DNA of 64,000 nucleotides from Hippopus hippopus (Eukaryota; Mollusca; Bivalvia; Cardiida; Cardiidae). The notes beneath the pieces were generated by a model. The model was not told where the DNA came from, did not search any database, and saw only the letters and a program-made list of their open reading frames with translations. Where the stretch lies: assembly GCA_946811185.2 (NCBI GenBank), contig OX328112.1:19697215-19761214 (forward strand), given 5' to 3'. Positions 30,841 to 40,824 of this stretch are shown here, piece by piece (the stretch's first letter is position 1; each line of letters opens with the position of its first letter). A program made the translations under genes and the position numbers.

Positions 30841-32586
30841 AATTCCTTAAAGTGAGAATGACTTAAATGACTTAAAATGTATTAAAAATAAGTCGGACTT
30901 TTGTGTTAAACATAACCATTTGAAATATCCTAATGAAATAAGAAAGACAAAAATTAGTACTACATGGAAGTAGCTAAGTAATGCAAATTAACTGAAAAAA
31001 GAAATGCAAATTAACTGAAAAAAGAATTTTTATATACAGAAAATAAAAATTAAAGTTCAACCCAGTGAATTCAAGTTCCTTGCTGAAATATAAATCTACT
31101 TAGCCCTTTCCCAAATGGCAAAATTTTGGAAATTGAAAACACTTGCAAACAAGAAATATAATATGGCTTAAATGGTGGTATTTGTCTACAAAATGGGAGA
31201 AAACATTGTGGCAAAAGGAAAAAAAAGTGGTCATCAGAGAGACAATCAAGCTTTAAACTTGCAATAAGGGTGTAATGGCTTGTGCTTGGTGTATACTAGA
31301 GATTGAACCAATCCTGTATTGGGTAAAGCACAGCAGTGCATTAGAAAGATCTTTTCAGAATTAAAAATGTTTCACTCTCTTTACCAGACGTCAATGAGGA
31401 TTTGTCCAAATTGAAAGCATTTGCAGGTGACACTTGAAATGTGGCTCAAATGATGAAATTTGACACTGATAGGGTAGAAAACATTTAGGAAAAGGAGAAA
31501 ATGCTAGGTTACTGAAATCCTCTCAGTCAGGGTCATTAAAACTCTGAATTATACAGTACAGGATTATTATAAAGGAAATGTGGCTGAAAGAAAAATTTGA
31601 GTGTTTGTTTTACCTTATTAAAAAAAAAGATTAAAAAAATAGGAAGACGGCTATCATATAAATCAGTGGGTATTCAAAGTGTGTCTTAATTTCATCAATT
31701 GCAGTAGCCCAGAAACATATGTTTATATCAAAATAGTAGTACCGGCCTTCAAAACCCATGTGCAGTTTGCTTCTTGACTCTCTGTCTGTCCATCTGGTAG
31801 TTTAAAACCAGTTGAAAATTTCAAAACCCTGAAAGACCCACTCAGTCGAATCTGTTCCCACCTGTCAAAATTAAATGTCAGAGTCAGTATGCTTGTGTAA
31901 ATGTTCCTAATGTGGTGTGGAGACTATTACCCAATCAGGCTGGGATAAGAATATGGTTACCCCAAAGCTGAGACAGCCCTGTTTCCTTATACATGTGTGT
32001 TTTTGTCAGTTCAAAAATCTTGTTTTGATGATTGAATTATGCATTTATGTGAATGTTACTGATACATGAAATGTGTAGTACACTGAGTCATCTGGGCTGT
32101 AGGTTCTTGAAAAATTAACAAATGTTTCTGGGCTTTAAGCATTTGTAGAAACCAAGGCAAATGTTCTGATCCTTACTTTTGCATTTCACTTTATACAATC
32201 AAGCAATACTTCATGATGTCTTTTTTTTATCTGAATTCTGCTTAAATTTATGGCAGAATATATGGTGTTTGGTAAGTTTTCTCTGACATGGTGGCCAACA
32301 TAAACTAGTTTACTTTGGCCAGTATTTTTTTTTTTTTTCTGAGTATTACTGATTGAAAAATGTCTGGGTTTACCCAAGCATTTCTTTATTAGATAAGTTC
32401 AATCTTTTAAAATTTCAACTATTGTAGTTAAATTTCTCGTCTTTCTTGCTCAAACCTGTGTCTAAAACCAGTTTAAAAGTTTAAAGGATATATTTTTGAT
32501 GCATTTTACAAATTGTATGTTTTAGTAGCTAATTGTGAACACAAGTATGATACTGTACAGACTCTAACAGTATTTCTTAAATTCTT

Positions 32587-32720
32587 TGCCAAGCCTCCGT
32601 AGTCCAGTTGATGCGACTTGAGAACAGGTTCCTGGTTCAAATCCCTGGCTCAGCCAATTTCTTTTTTTCCAAGGGTTGATGATAGTCTTTGCAACAGGAT
32701 TCATTCCTTTCCAAATCCAA
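32587..32720 (+). repeat. tRNA-like SINE module in array copy 3
   Basis: GCCTCCGTAGTCCAGTTGAT, then TTGAGAACAGGTTCCTGGTT and CAAATCCCTGGCTCAGCC. Essentially identical to copy 4. Confidence 0.65.
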
Positions 32721-34578
32721 ATTCCTTAAAGTGAGAATGACTTAAATGACTTAAAATGTATTAAAAATAAGTCTTACTTTTGTGTTAAATCTATGAAATA
32801 GTTTTCTTTATCATTTCTCTCTCCCAAAAAGCCTACAGTTACAAGTACAAATTAAGATTAAATGGCAATGCTAGCTTCTGATACTTTCTGCAGTATTGTG
32901 ACCAGGGACAGGGGGTATCAGAAACACACGTAACCATTTGAAATATCCGAATGAAATAAGAAAGAAAAAAATTAGTACTACATGGAAGTAGCTAAGTAAT
33001 GTAGATTAACTGAAAAAAGAATTTTTATATACAGAAAATAAAAATTACAGTTCAACCCAGTGAATTCAAGTTCCTTGCTGAAATATAAATCTACTTAGCC
33101 CTTTCCCAAATGGCAAAATTTTGGAAATTGAAAACACTTGCAAACAAGAAATATAATATGGCTTAAATGGTGTATTTGTCTACAAAATGGGAGAAAACAT
33201 TGTGGCAAAAGGAAAAAAAAGTGGTCATCAGAGAGACATTCAAGTTTTAAACTTGCAATAAGGGTGTAATGGCTTGTGCTCGGTGTATACTAGAGATTGA
33301 ACGAATCCTGTATTGGGTAAAGCACTGCAGTGCATTAGAAAGATCTTTTCAGAATTAAAAATGTTTCACTCTCTTTACCAGACAACGTCAATTAGGATTT
33401 GTCCAAATTGAAAGCATTTGCAGGTGACACTTGAAATTTGGCTCAAATGATGAAATTTGACTCTGATAGGGTAGAAAACATTGAGGGAAAAGGAGAAAAT
33501 GCTGGGTTACTGAAATCCTCTCAGTCAGGTCATTAAAACTCTGAATTGTACAGTATAGGATTAAAAAGGAAATGTGGCTGAAAGAAAAATCTGAGTGTTT
33601 GTTTTACCTTATTAAAAAAAAAGATTAAAAACATAGGAAGACAGCTATCATATAAATCAGTGGGTATTCAAAGTGTGTCTTAATTTCATCAATTGCAGTA
33701 GCCCAGAAACATATGTTTATATCAAAATAGTAGTACCGGCCTTCAAAACCCATGTGCAGTTTGCTTCTTGACTCTCTGTCTATCCATCTGGTAGTTTAAA
33801 ACCAGTTGAAAATTTCAAAACCCTGAAAAACCCATTCAGTCGAATCTGTTCCTACTTGTCAAAATTAAATGTCTGAGTCAGTATGCTTGTGTAAATGTTC
33901 CTAATGTGGTGTGGAGACTATTACCCAATCAGACTGGGATAAGAATATGGTTACCCCAAAGCTGAGACAGCCCTGTTTCCTTCTACATGTGTGTTTTTGC
34001 CAGTTCAAAAATCTGTTTTGATGATTGAATTATGCATTTATGTGAATGTTATTGATACATGAAATGTGTAGTACACTGAGTCATCCGGGCTGTAGGTTCT
34101 TGAGAAATTAACAAATGTTTCTGGGCTTTACACATTTGTAGAAACCAAGACAAATGTTCTGATTCTTACTTTTGCATTTCACTTTATACAATCAAGCAAT
34201 ACTTCATGATGTCTTTTTTTATCTGAATTCTGCTTAAATTTATGGCAGAATATATGGTGTTTGGTAAGTTTTCTCTGATATGGTGGCCAATATAAACTAG
34301 TTTACTTTGGCCAGTATTTTTTTTTTTCTGAGTATTATTGATTGAAAAATGTCTGGGTTTACCCAAGCATTTCTTTATTAGATAAGTTCAATCTTTTAGA
34401 ATTTCAACTATTGTAGTTTAATTTCTCATGTCTTTCTTGCTCAAACCTGTGTTTAAAACCAGTTTAAAAGTTTAAAGGATATATTTTTGATGCATTTTAC
34501 AAACTGTATGTTTTAGTAGCTAATTGTGAACACAAGTATGATACTGTACAGACTCTAACAGTATTTCTTAAATTCTTT

Positions 34579-34712
34579 GCCAAGCCTCCGTAGTCCAGTT
34601 GATGCGACTTGAGAACAGGTTCCTGGTTCAAATCCCTGGCTCAGCCAATTTCTTTTTTTCCAAGGGTTGATGATAGTCTTTGCAACAGGATTCATTCCTT
34701 TCCAAAGCCAAA
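34579..34712 (+). repeat. tRNA-like SINE module in array copy 4
   Basis: Same text as copy 3 over the tRNA-like part, with minor changes downstream (AAAGCCAAATTCC). Confidence 0.65.
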
Positions 34713-36130
34713 TTCCTTAAAGTGAGAATAACTTAAATGACTTAAAATGTATTAAAAATAGGTCTGACTTTTGTGTTAAATCTATGAAATAGTTTTCTTT
34801 ATCATTTCTCTCTCCCAAAAAGCCTACAGTTATAAGTACAAATTAAGATTAAATGGCAATGCTAGCTTCTGATACTTTCTGCAGTATTGTGACCAGGGAC
34901 AGGGGGTATCAGAAACACACATAACCATTTGAAATATCCTAACGAAATAAGAAAGAAAAAAATTAGTACTACATGGAAGTAGCTAAGTAATGTAGATTAA
35001 CTGAAAAAAGAATTTTTATATACAGAAAATAAAAATTACAGTTCAACCCAGTGAATTCAAGTTCCTTGCTGAAATATAAATCTACTTAACCCTCTACTTA
35101 AAACTCTGAATTGTACAGTACAGGATTAAAAAGGAAATGTGGCTGAAAGAAAAATTTGAGTGTTTGTTTTACCTTATTAAAAAAAGATTAAAAAAATAGG
35201 AAGACAGCTATCATATAAATCAGTGGGTATTCAAAGTGTGTCTTAATTTCATCAATTGCAGTAGCCCAGAAACATATGTTTATATCAAAATAGTAGTACC
35301 GGCCTTCAAAACCCAAGTGCAGTTTGCTTCTTGACTCTCTGTCTGTCCATCTGGTAGTCTAAAACCAGTTGAAAATTTTAAAACCCTGAAAGACCCACTC
35401 AGTCAAATCTGTTCCCACCTGTCAAAATTAAATGTCAGAGTCAGTATGCTTGTGTAAATGTTCCTAATGTGGTGTGGAGACTATTACCCAATCAGACTGG
35501 GATGGGAATCTGGTTACCCCAAAGCTGAGACAGCCCTGTTTCCTGATACATGTGTGTTTTTGCTAGTTCAAAAATCTGTTTTGATGAGGCATAAAGATCA
35601 ACTATCTGTGTTTCCTGATTCTAGTATGACCAATACTCCATCAAATGTTTTTCCAACATTCTCAAAGATATGAATGGAAATAACTGGCCCTGGTTTATCT
35701 ACAATCGCATAGATATATGTTTTCTTGAATTATGCATTTATGTGAATGTTATTGGTACATGAAATGTGTAGTGCACTGAGTCATCTGGGCGGTAGGTTCT
35801 TGAGAAACTAACAAATGTTTCTGGGCTTTTCACAGTTGTAGAAACCAAGACAAATGTTCTGATCCTTACTTTTGCATTTCACTTTATACAATCAAGCAAA
35901 ACTTCATGATATCTGTTATCTGATTTCCACTGTAATTTCTGGCAGGTAAGTTTTCCGACATGGTGGCCAATATAAACTAGTTTACTTTGGCCAGTATTTC
36001 TTTTCCCTTTTTTGAGTATTACTGATTGAAAAATGTCTGGGTTTACCCAAGCATTATTTTATTAGATAAGTTCAATGTTTTATAATTTCAACTATTGTAG
36101 CTCAAATTTCTTACATCTTTTTTGCTCAAA

Positions 36131-36700
36131 CCTATGTTTGTGACTGAGAGTGACCAGTTGCTAAAGACAGTTGAGAGTGAGAATTTTTACCTTGCTAATA
36201 TCTGCTTTGTCTGTTGCTTTAGCTGTTTACCTTATTCTTGATTTACTTGTGTATCAACTCACCCAAAGTAGTTTAATATATGTTAGCAGGCATGGAGCCA
36301 AAAATAATGACAGAATGAAATACAAAAAAGATGCTTATGAAAACTGGTTGTCTGGTTTACCATTGTAACCAGTCTTCTGCAGAAGTAAAAGAAAGCTGCA
36401 TACTACCCATGTACTGAACTACTGAAAACTTAAACAATTATCTAATTTTGGTTTGACAGGCAAAAACAATACTAATTTTTTTTTTAAATTGACCTTGATA
36501 GGCAAAAATAATAAAAACTGGAAGATTGTCTGAGGGGCAACATGTCAAGCCCAACATGGGGAGTTAGTAAAGAACTTCATAAGCTGCACTTGGACAAAAA
36601 GTAACCAATCACACAATGTACATCATTCTTATTTCAGATCCCTGTTTTTCAAATTTGCATCAGGATAGGAGTATTCTTTATTTATGAACAAGTATATGTA
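36131..36700. other. Unassigned spacer right of the array
   Basis: The frame at 36,171-36,368 has a hydrophobic N-terminal stretch (LLISALSVALAVYLILDLLV) but begins with TTG and lacks an ATG or other exon evidence, so it is not called a gene. Confidence 0.3.
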
Positions 36701-36714
36701 GAACCTTAAGTTAT

Positions 36715-37115
36715 GACCTCCATGTATGACCTTGACCTTGAGCAAATTTTTGGAATGCCGCATCTACTCATAAAGGAGAACTGTTGTACAAATTTATTTT
36801 GAAATCCATCCATGTGTAGAAGTCATGGCTCAAACAAGATTTGTTTATAATAATTTTATTGTTTGACATTAAAATGGGACCTTAACCTTGGACCAATATG
36901 ATCAAATCTTCTAAATGGCACATCCACTCATGAAAGAGAACAAATGTATCAAATCATTTTGAAATCTATCTAGAATGTAGAATTTGTGGCTTGTACATGC
37001 TCTATTAATGACAGTTTTATCAATTGACCTTTCACTTTGCCCTTGCCCTTGAACCTTAGACCTTACTGAACAAATGACACTTCTACTGGTAAAGGAGAAC
37101 AATTGTGTGTAAAAG
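36715..37115. repeat. About 155-bp tandem repeat, three diverged units
   Basis: Units anchored at GACCTTGACCTTGAGCAAAT (36,729), GGGACCTTAACCTTGGACCA (36,877) and GCCCTTGCCCTTGAACCTTA (37,038). Each is followed by (G)CATCTACTCATAAAGGAGAA-type and TTTTGAAATC(C)ATC-type blocks. The class is common in molluscs as I recall; no coding sense. Confidence 0.65.
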
Positions 37116-37712
37116 ATTTATGTAGAAATTGTTGCAATATAGTGACAACTATGTCTCACTCACCTCTAGTGAACTCGACAAAAAATCATATAAAGAGTTT
37201 GTTGTTGTTGTTGTTGGTTTGCAAAAATTTAAGCTGCTAAATTAAAATGGTAAGAAGTTTGCATAAGATGTTGTAGTATAATGAGTATTTGACATGATTT
37301 GACAAATTAAGAAAAAGTTTAAGGTTTTCACTTGCTGGTTCTCAAAAATATTCCAAAAGCTTATTTCCATGACACATACCATTGAAATCAGACAAAAGCA
37401 ACACATACAGGCCAAACCTTTTAAAAAGCACCAATTACTGGGTTATGCCCGATATCTATTTGATAATAATTCCCCTTAAAATCCAAAATCTTTTCATTGA
37501 AAACATCTTTGAAATGTTTTTAAACCAAAAGGGATTACCTTCAGACTTTAATAAATGGCACACACAAAAAAAAGTTACTCGAACTCACATTATTAAATAT
37601 ACAATACAACCTGACAATACTGAAATAATTTTTTTTTTTATTACAACAATTCGCCATGTCTCAAAATATTTTCTTCCTCACACAAAAGCAAAGTAAATAT
37701 TTGCTTTGAGGA

Positions 37713-37922
37713 TTAACTCTTTATCAAACAATCCTAAGATTTAGCAACCTTAACAATGAAGGTTTTTGAAAACATGGGAAAAGGAGCATTTGCAGGTAAC
37801 CAGCATTTTTTCTCCTTTTTCCATATTGATTTCTTCCTGTCCAAAGATAAATATCTATAATTTGTAGTCTGAATATGCTGTCAATTTTAAGTCCAAATTT
37901 TGCCATGTGGCTACAGAGTTAA
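37713..37922 (+). mobile_element. PalA MITE
   Basis: TTAACTCTTTATCAAACAAT to GTGGCTACAGAGTTAA (TTAA 37,919-37,922). The core is partly shortened (GGAAAAGGAGCATTTGCAGG). It shares its last TTAA with the next copy. Confidence 0.78.
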
Positions 37923-38141
37923 CCCTTTACCACAAAATCCTGAATTTTACCAACCCTGGGGAAGAATCCTTTTTATAACATTGCAGGAAAAGGAGAAAAT
38001 GCTGGTTACCAGCATTTTCTCCTTCTCCTACAATGTTTTCTACCCTGTTAGAGTCAGGTTTCATCAATTGAGCCATGTTTCATTTGTCCAACAGCTTTGA
38101 ATTTGGACGAGTGTAAAATTTTGTTGTTTGGTAAAGAGTTC
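37919..38141 (+). mobile_element. PalA MITE, tandem with the previous copy
   Basis: TTAACCCTTTACCACAAAAT at the left, core GGAAAAGGAGAAAATGCTGG / CCAGCATTTTCTCCTTCTCC, and right end TTGTTGTTTGGTAAAGAGTT. Confidence 0.82.
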
Positions 38142-38325
38142 ACATACAAAACTTTGTAAAAAACTTCAAATAACTTTAAATAACTTGTAGAAGAAAGAAA
38201 AATTAATGCAGCAAAAATAATACATGCAAATTTATATATATACACCCAAGAATTCTTCATACTTACTGGATAGAAACCCATAAAGTGCCAGATGAACACA
38301 TTTATGTCCAGAAAAGGCAGAATTC

Positions 38326-38434
38326 AGTAAGCACGATAAATTCGGCAGTGTACATGCAAGAACAGAAATCCAGCTGATCTCAATCTACACTGGCCTAAAG
38401 AAAATATAGTTATGATAGGCACTTTAGGGGTTAA
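38326..38434 (+). mobile_element. PalB2 3' fragment
   Basis: GGCAGTGTACATGCAAGAAC, CTGATCTCAATCTACACTGG, then ATAGGCACTTTAGGGGTTAA (TTAA 38,431-38,434). Confidence 0.6.
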
Positions 38435-39480
38435 GATCCTTATCATTCCTCATTACATGAACTTTGGAGTGGACAGAAATATACAGAATGACACCTAGTA
38501 TCACTGCCAGATCTCTTTTGTTTTTGAGTTGACAATAAAGAACTGACTCAACTTCTCAATCAGCTCTGGAATCAGATATTAAGTTAAAACGGACTCCAAC
38601 GCTGTTTGATTTTTCAGGGCCTAATACGTAATTCTGGTGGTAGAACAGTCTGATCTTGAACTATGCCAGCTGTTAGTGTTTCTAATATGGCTTCTGGCAG
38701 TGAAAGGATGAAATAAATCCACAGATGTAACTTCTCAAAATGGCTTTTTTCTAATGTGATACTGTAAATGGTTTTTCAGATTCTTGGTTTTTGATACAGA
38801 CTTGAAAGGCTGACTTTGCGCAAATGAAACACAGCTGCCCCTGAATAGACCGACAACTTTTCAAGATTGCCTTGATCTGTCATTGGCTGACAGCATCAGC
38901 TCCTTATTTGTAGACAATTATGCATTTATGATTAACCTGCCATTGACCTGGACTCAAACCAGTACTATGCTAGCTGACACTGAACCTGTTTATAACCTTG
39001 TTCTTGTCAGAAGATGATAGAAGCCGGTGTTTCTTATACTCAGTGAAGATGAATTTCCTGTCATTATTTGCCCCTGAATAGATCAACAACCTTTCTGGCT
39101 TGCTTTGATCCGTCGTTGGTGACAGTTGATCTCTACACAAAAGTTTTCTTTTTTTAAAAAATTCATTCAGAATCTAAAACTATTGTTCATACAACAGCCA
39201 TTTTTTCCTGGATCCCACCAAGTACTCAATGCTGCTCTGTCTGTTTATAATTCCTGGATACTAACCAGTGCAAGGAAATCATCCATTGAGCAAAGGCAAT
39301 CTTTCTAAACCATGAATTTAGAAATTATTCTATTTTCATTACTACAATTTTATTTTTGCCAAAATCAAACAATTATATTACAATATCCAAGCCATTTTAA
39401 GAATTTACTTCAATAGATTTAACCTTGAAAGCATTGGTATACTGAATTTATGGTTGGATTTAATATCCTTAACATTTGAC
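38435..39480. other. Unassigned DNA with an internal repeat
   Basis: CCTGAATAGACCGACAACTT at 38,841 and CCTGAATAGATCAACAACCT at 39,073 mark a diverged direct duplication of about 230 bp (also CTTTGATC(T/C)GTC, GACAGC/GACAGT). The piece at about 38,605-38,715 has a PalB-like AGTCTGATCTTGAACTATGC. No gene is seen. Confidence 0.4.
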
Positions 39481-39504
39481 ATTGCATATGAAAATTTGGT
39501 GCCT

Positions 39505-39519
39505 TTTTTTGTTCTTCCT

Positions 39520-39550
<31 letters not shown>

Positions 39551-39702
39551 CTTCTTTATTTTTCCTTTTTTTTTTTTATTGTTTAATCTTTTTTTTTTCT
39601 TTTCTTCCTTTTTTCTTTTTCTTTTCTTCCCTTTTTTTTTTTTTTTTTTTTTAATTCTTTTTATTTTTTTTATTTTTTCATTTTTCTTCTTTTTTTTTTT
39701 AA
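39505..39702. repeat. T-rich low-complexity tract
   Basis: Nearly 200 bases of T with scattered C and A on the plus strand. Both-strand frames here (poly-Phe, poly-Lys) are artefacts. It is flanked by similar text GGTTGGATTTAATATCCTTA (39,451) and GGTTGGATTTAAGATCCTTA (39,761). Confidence 0.9.
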
Positions 39703-39831
39703 TTGGATTTAGATCCTTCACATTCAACAATAAATATAGAAATGAGTTACATTTTGTTATGGTTGGATTTAAGATCCTTAACAATAGACATTGCATATGG
39801 AAAAAAAAAAGCTATTTTTTTATGATTAGAC

Positions 39832-40042
39832 TTAACCCTTTGAGCACTGAAAAAACCAAATGAACATTTTCAATCTAGAAAAAAGACCCATAGTTGCAAT
39901 TTTATGGTAACTTTTGTCCAGAATGTCTCAGCAAAGCCAACAGTGTAGATCAAAGATCAGACTGCATGTTTTGTGGTATCTGATCTTGATCCACACTGGC
40001 GGAAGAGGCAACTATAGTTCTGAAAGGCGCTTTTAGGGTTAA
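39832..40042 (+). mobile_element. PalB2 MITE (reference copy of subfamily 2)
   Basis: TTAACCCTTTGAGCACTGAA at the left and GGCGCTTTTAGGGTTAA at the right. The hairpin AACAGTGTAGATCAAAGATC / GATCTTGATCCACACTGG is at 39,938-40,001. The left half (AAAAAACCAAATGAACATTT) differs completely from classical PalB. Confidence 0.78.
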
Positions 40043-40047
40043 GATCC

Positions 40048-40263
40048 ATTACCCATTACCAAACAATCCCAAGTTTAAACCACCCTAAAAAAAGAGGGCA
40101 TTTGAAAATGTACTGTAGAAAAAGAGAAAATACTGTATAGGAGCATTTCCCCAATTTTCCACCTTATTAAAGAACCAAAGCTCATTTGCCAATTTCAAAT
40201 TTGTGGACTGCATGTTACTTTCTATTCAGAAGAGTCAACAATCTGTTGTTTGGGAAAGGGTTT
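40048..40263 (+). mobile_element. PalA MITE, decayed
   Basis: ATTACCAAACAATCCCAAGT at the left, AAAAGAGAAAATACTGTATA at the core with the second arm nearly lost, and end TTGTTTGGGAAAGGGTTTA. Confidence 0.65.
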
Positions 40264-40366
40264 ACATTCAACATTGAATTAGAAAATGAGATTGTCCGAC
40301 TGAATCTAAGATTAATTACATTCAACATTGTATAAGAAAACATTTTTTTTATGGTTGGACTTATCG

Positions 40367-40581
40367 TCCTTTACCTTTCACCAAACAATCCTAATCCCTA
40401 GAAAGAAAAGGGCTTTTGAAAACATTGTGGGAGAAGGAGAAAATGCTGGTTACTAGCATTTACTCCATTTTCCACAATGTTTCTACCTTATCAGAGAACT
40501 GCAGCTCATTTGTACCAATTTCAAATTCACCATTCATTCATTAGATAAGTTTCAACAGTTTGTTGTTTGGGAAAGGGTTAA
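40367..40581 (+). mobile_element. PalA MITE
   Basis: CCTTTACCTTTCACCAAACA at the left, core GGGAGAAGGAGAAAATGCTG / TAGCATTTACTCC, and end GTTGTTTGGGAAAGGGTTAA. It shares sub-variant text (GGAAAGGG, AGAACTGCAGCTCATTT) with the copy at 40,048. Confidence 0.75.
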
Positions 40582-40624
40582 CATTCGACACTGAACAAGG
40601 AAATGAGATTCTTTCTTTTGACAA

Positions 40625-40824
40625 TTAAAGCACCTTCCAAAACTTTAGTTGTCTTTGCAGCCAGTGTAGATCAAGATCAAACTGCACAAAACATGCAGTC
40701 TGAACTGTCACTTACACTGTCCGCCTTGCTAAAAAAACATAGACAACAGCAACCATGAAGTTGCAATTATTTGGATCTTATTTCCAGACCTAAAGAAGCT
40801 GTTGGATTTATCTAGTGCTTTAAA
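40625..40824 (-). mobile_element. PalB2 MITE, reversed
   Basis: TTAAAGCACCTTCCAAAACT begins at 40,625. The hairpin GCCAGTGTAGATCAAGATCA / CACTTACACTGTCC is at 40,660-40,724. The rest fades to about 40,824. Confidence 0.65.

Larger units (their letters stand above)
28651..36130. repeat. Large tandem repeat, four copies of 1.7-2.0 kb
   Basis: Copies start at AAAGGATA(A)TATTTTTGATG: 28,651-30,658, 30,659-32,482, 32,483-34,473 and 34,474-about 36,130. Each holds, in order, a tRNA-like module, GTATTGTGACCAGGGACAGG, a decayed PalA, CAAAACCCA(A/T)GTGCAGTTTG, GCTGAGACAGCCCTGTTTCC and TTTACTTTGGCCAGTATTTT. Copies are nearly identical by eye, so the amplification is recent. Copy 2 lacks about 150 bp (after TTGTGTTAAA, 30,909) and 50 bp near 30,690. 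Copy 4 lacks about 430 bp at 35,095 and has 140 extra bases at about 35,588-35,727. No frame is maintained in all copies. Confidence 0.9.

Noticed and set aside
28717..34712. tRNA genes at the CTCCGTAGTCCAGTTGATGC modules
   Set aside because: A and B boxes are present, but the acceptor and anticodon stems do not pair and a SINE body follows, so they are SINE-derived.
36171..36368. Possible membrane peptide (LLISALSVALAVYLILDL)
   Set aside because: Begins with TTG, has no ATG, and hydrophobic runs are common in AT-rich noncoding DNA.
39419..39863. Lys-rich reverse frame and Phe-rich forward frames
   Set aside because: Translation of the T-rich tract.
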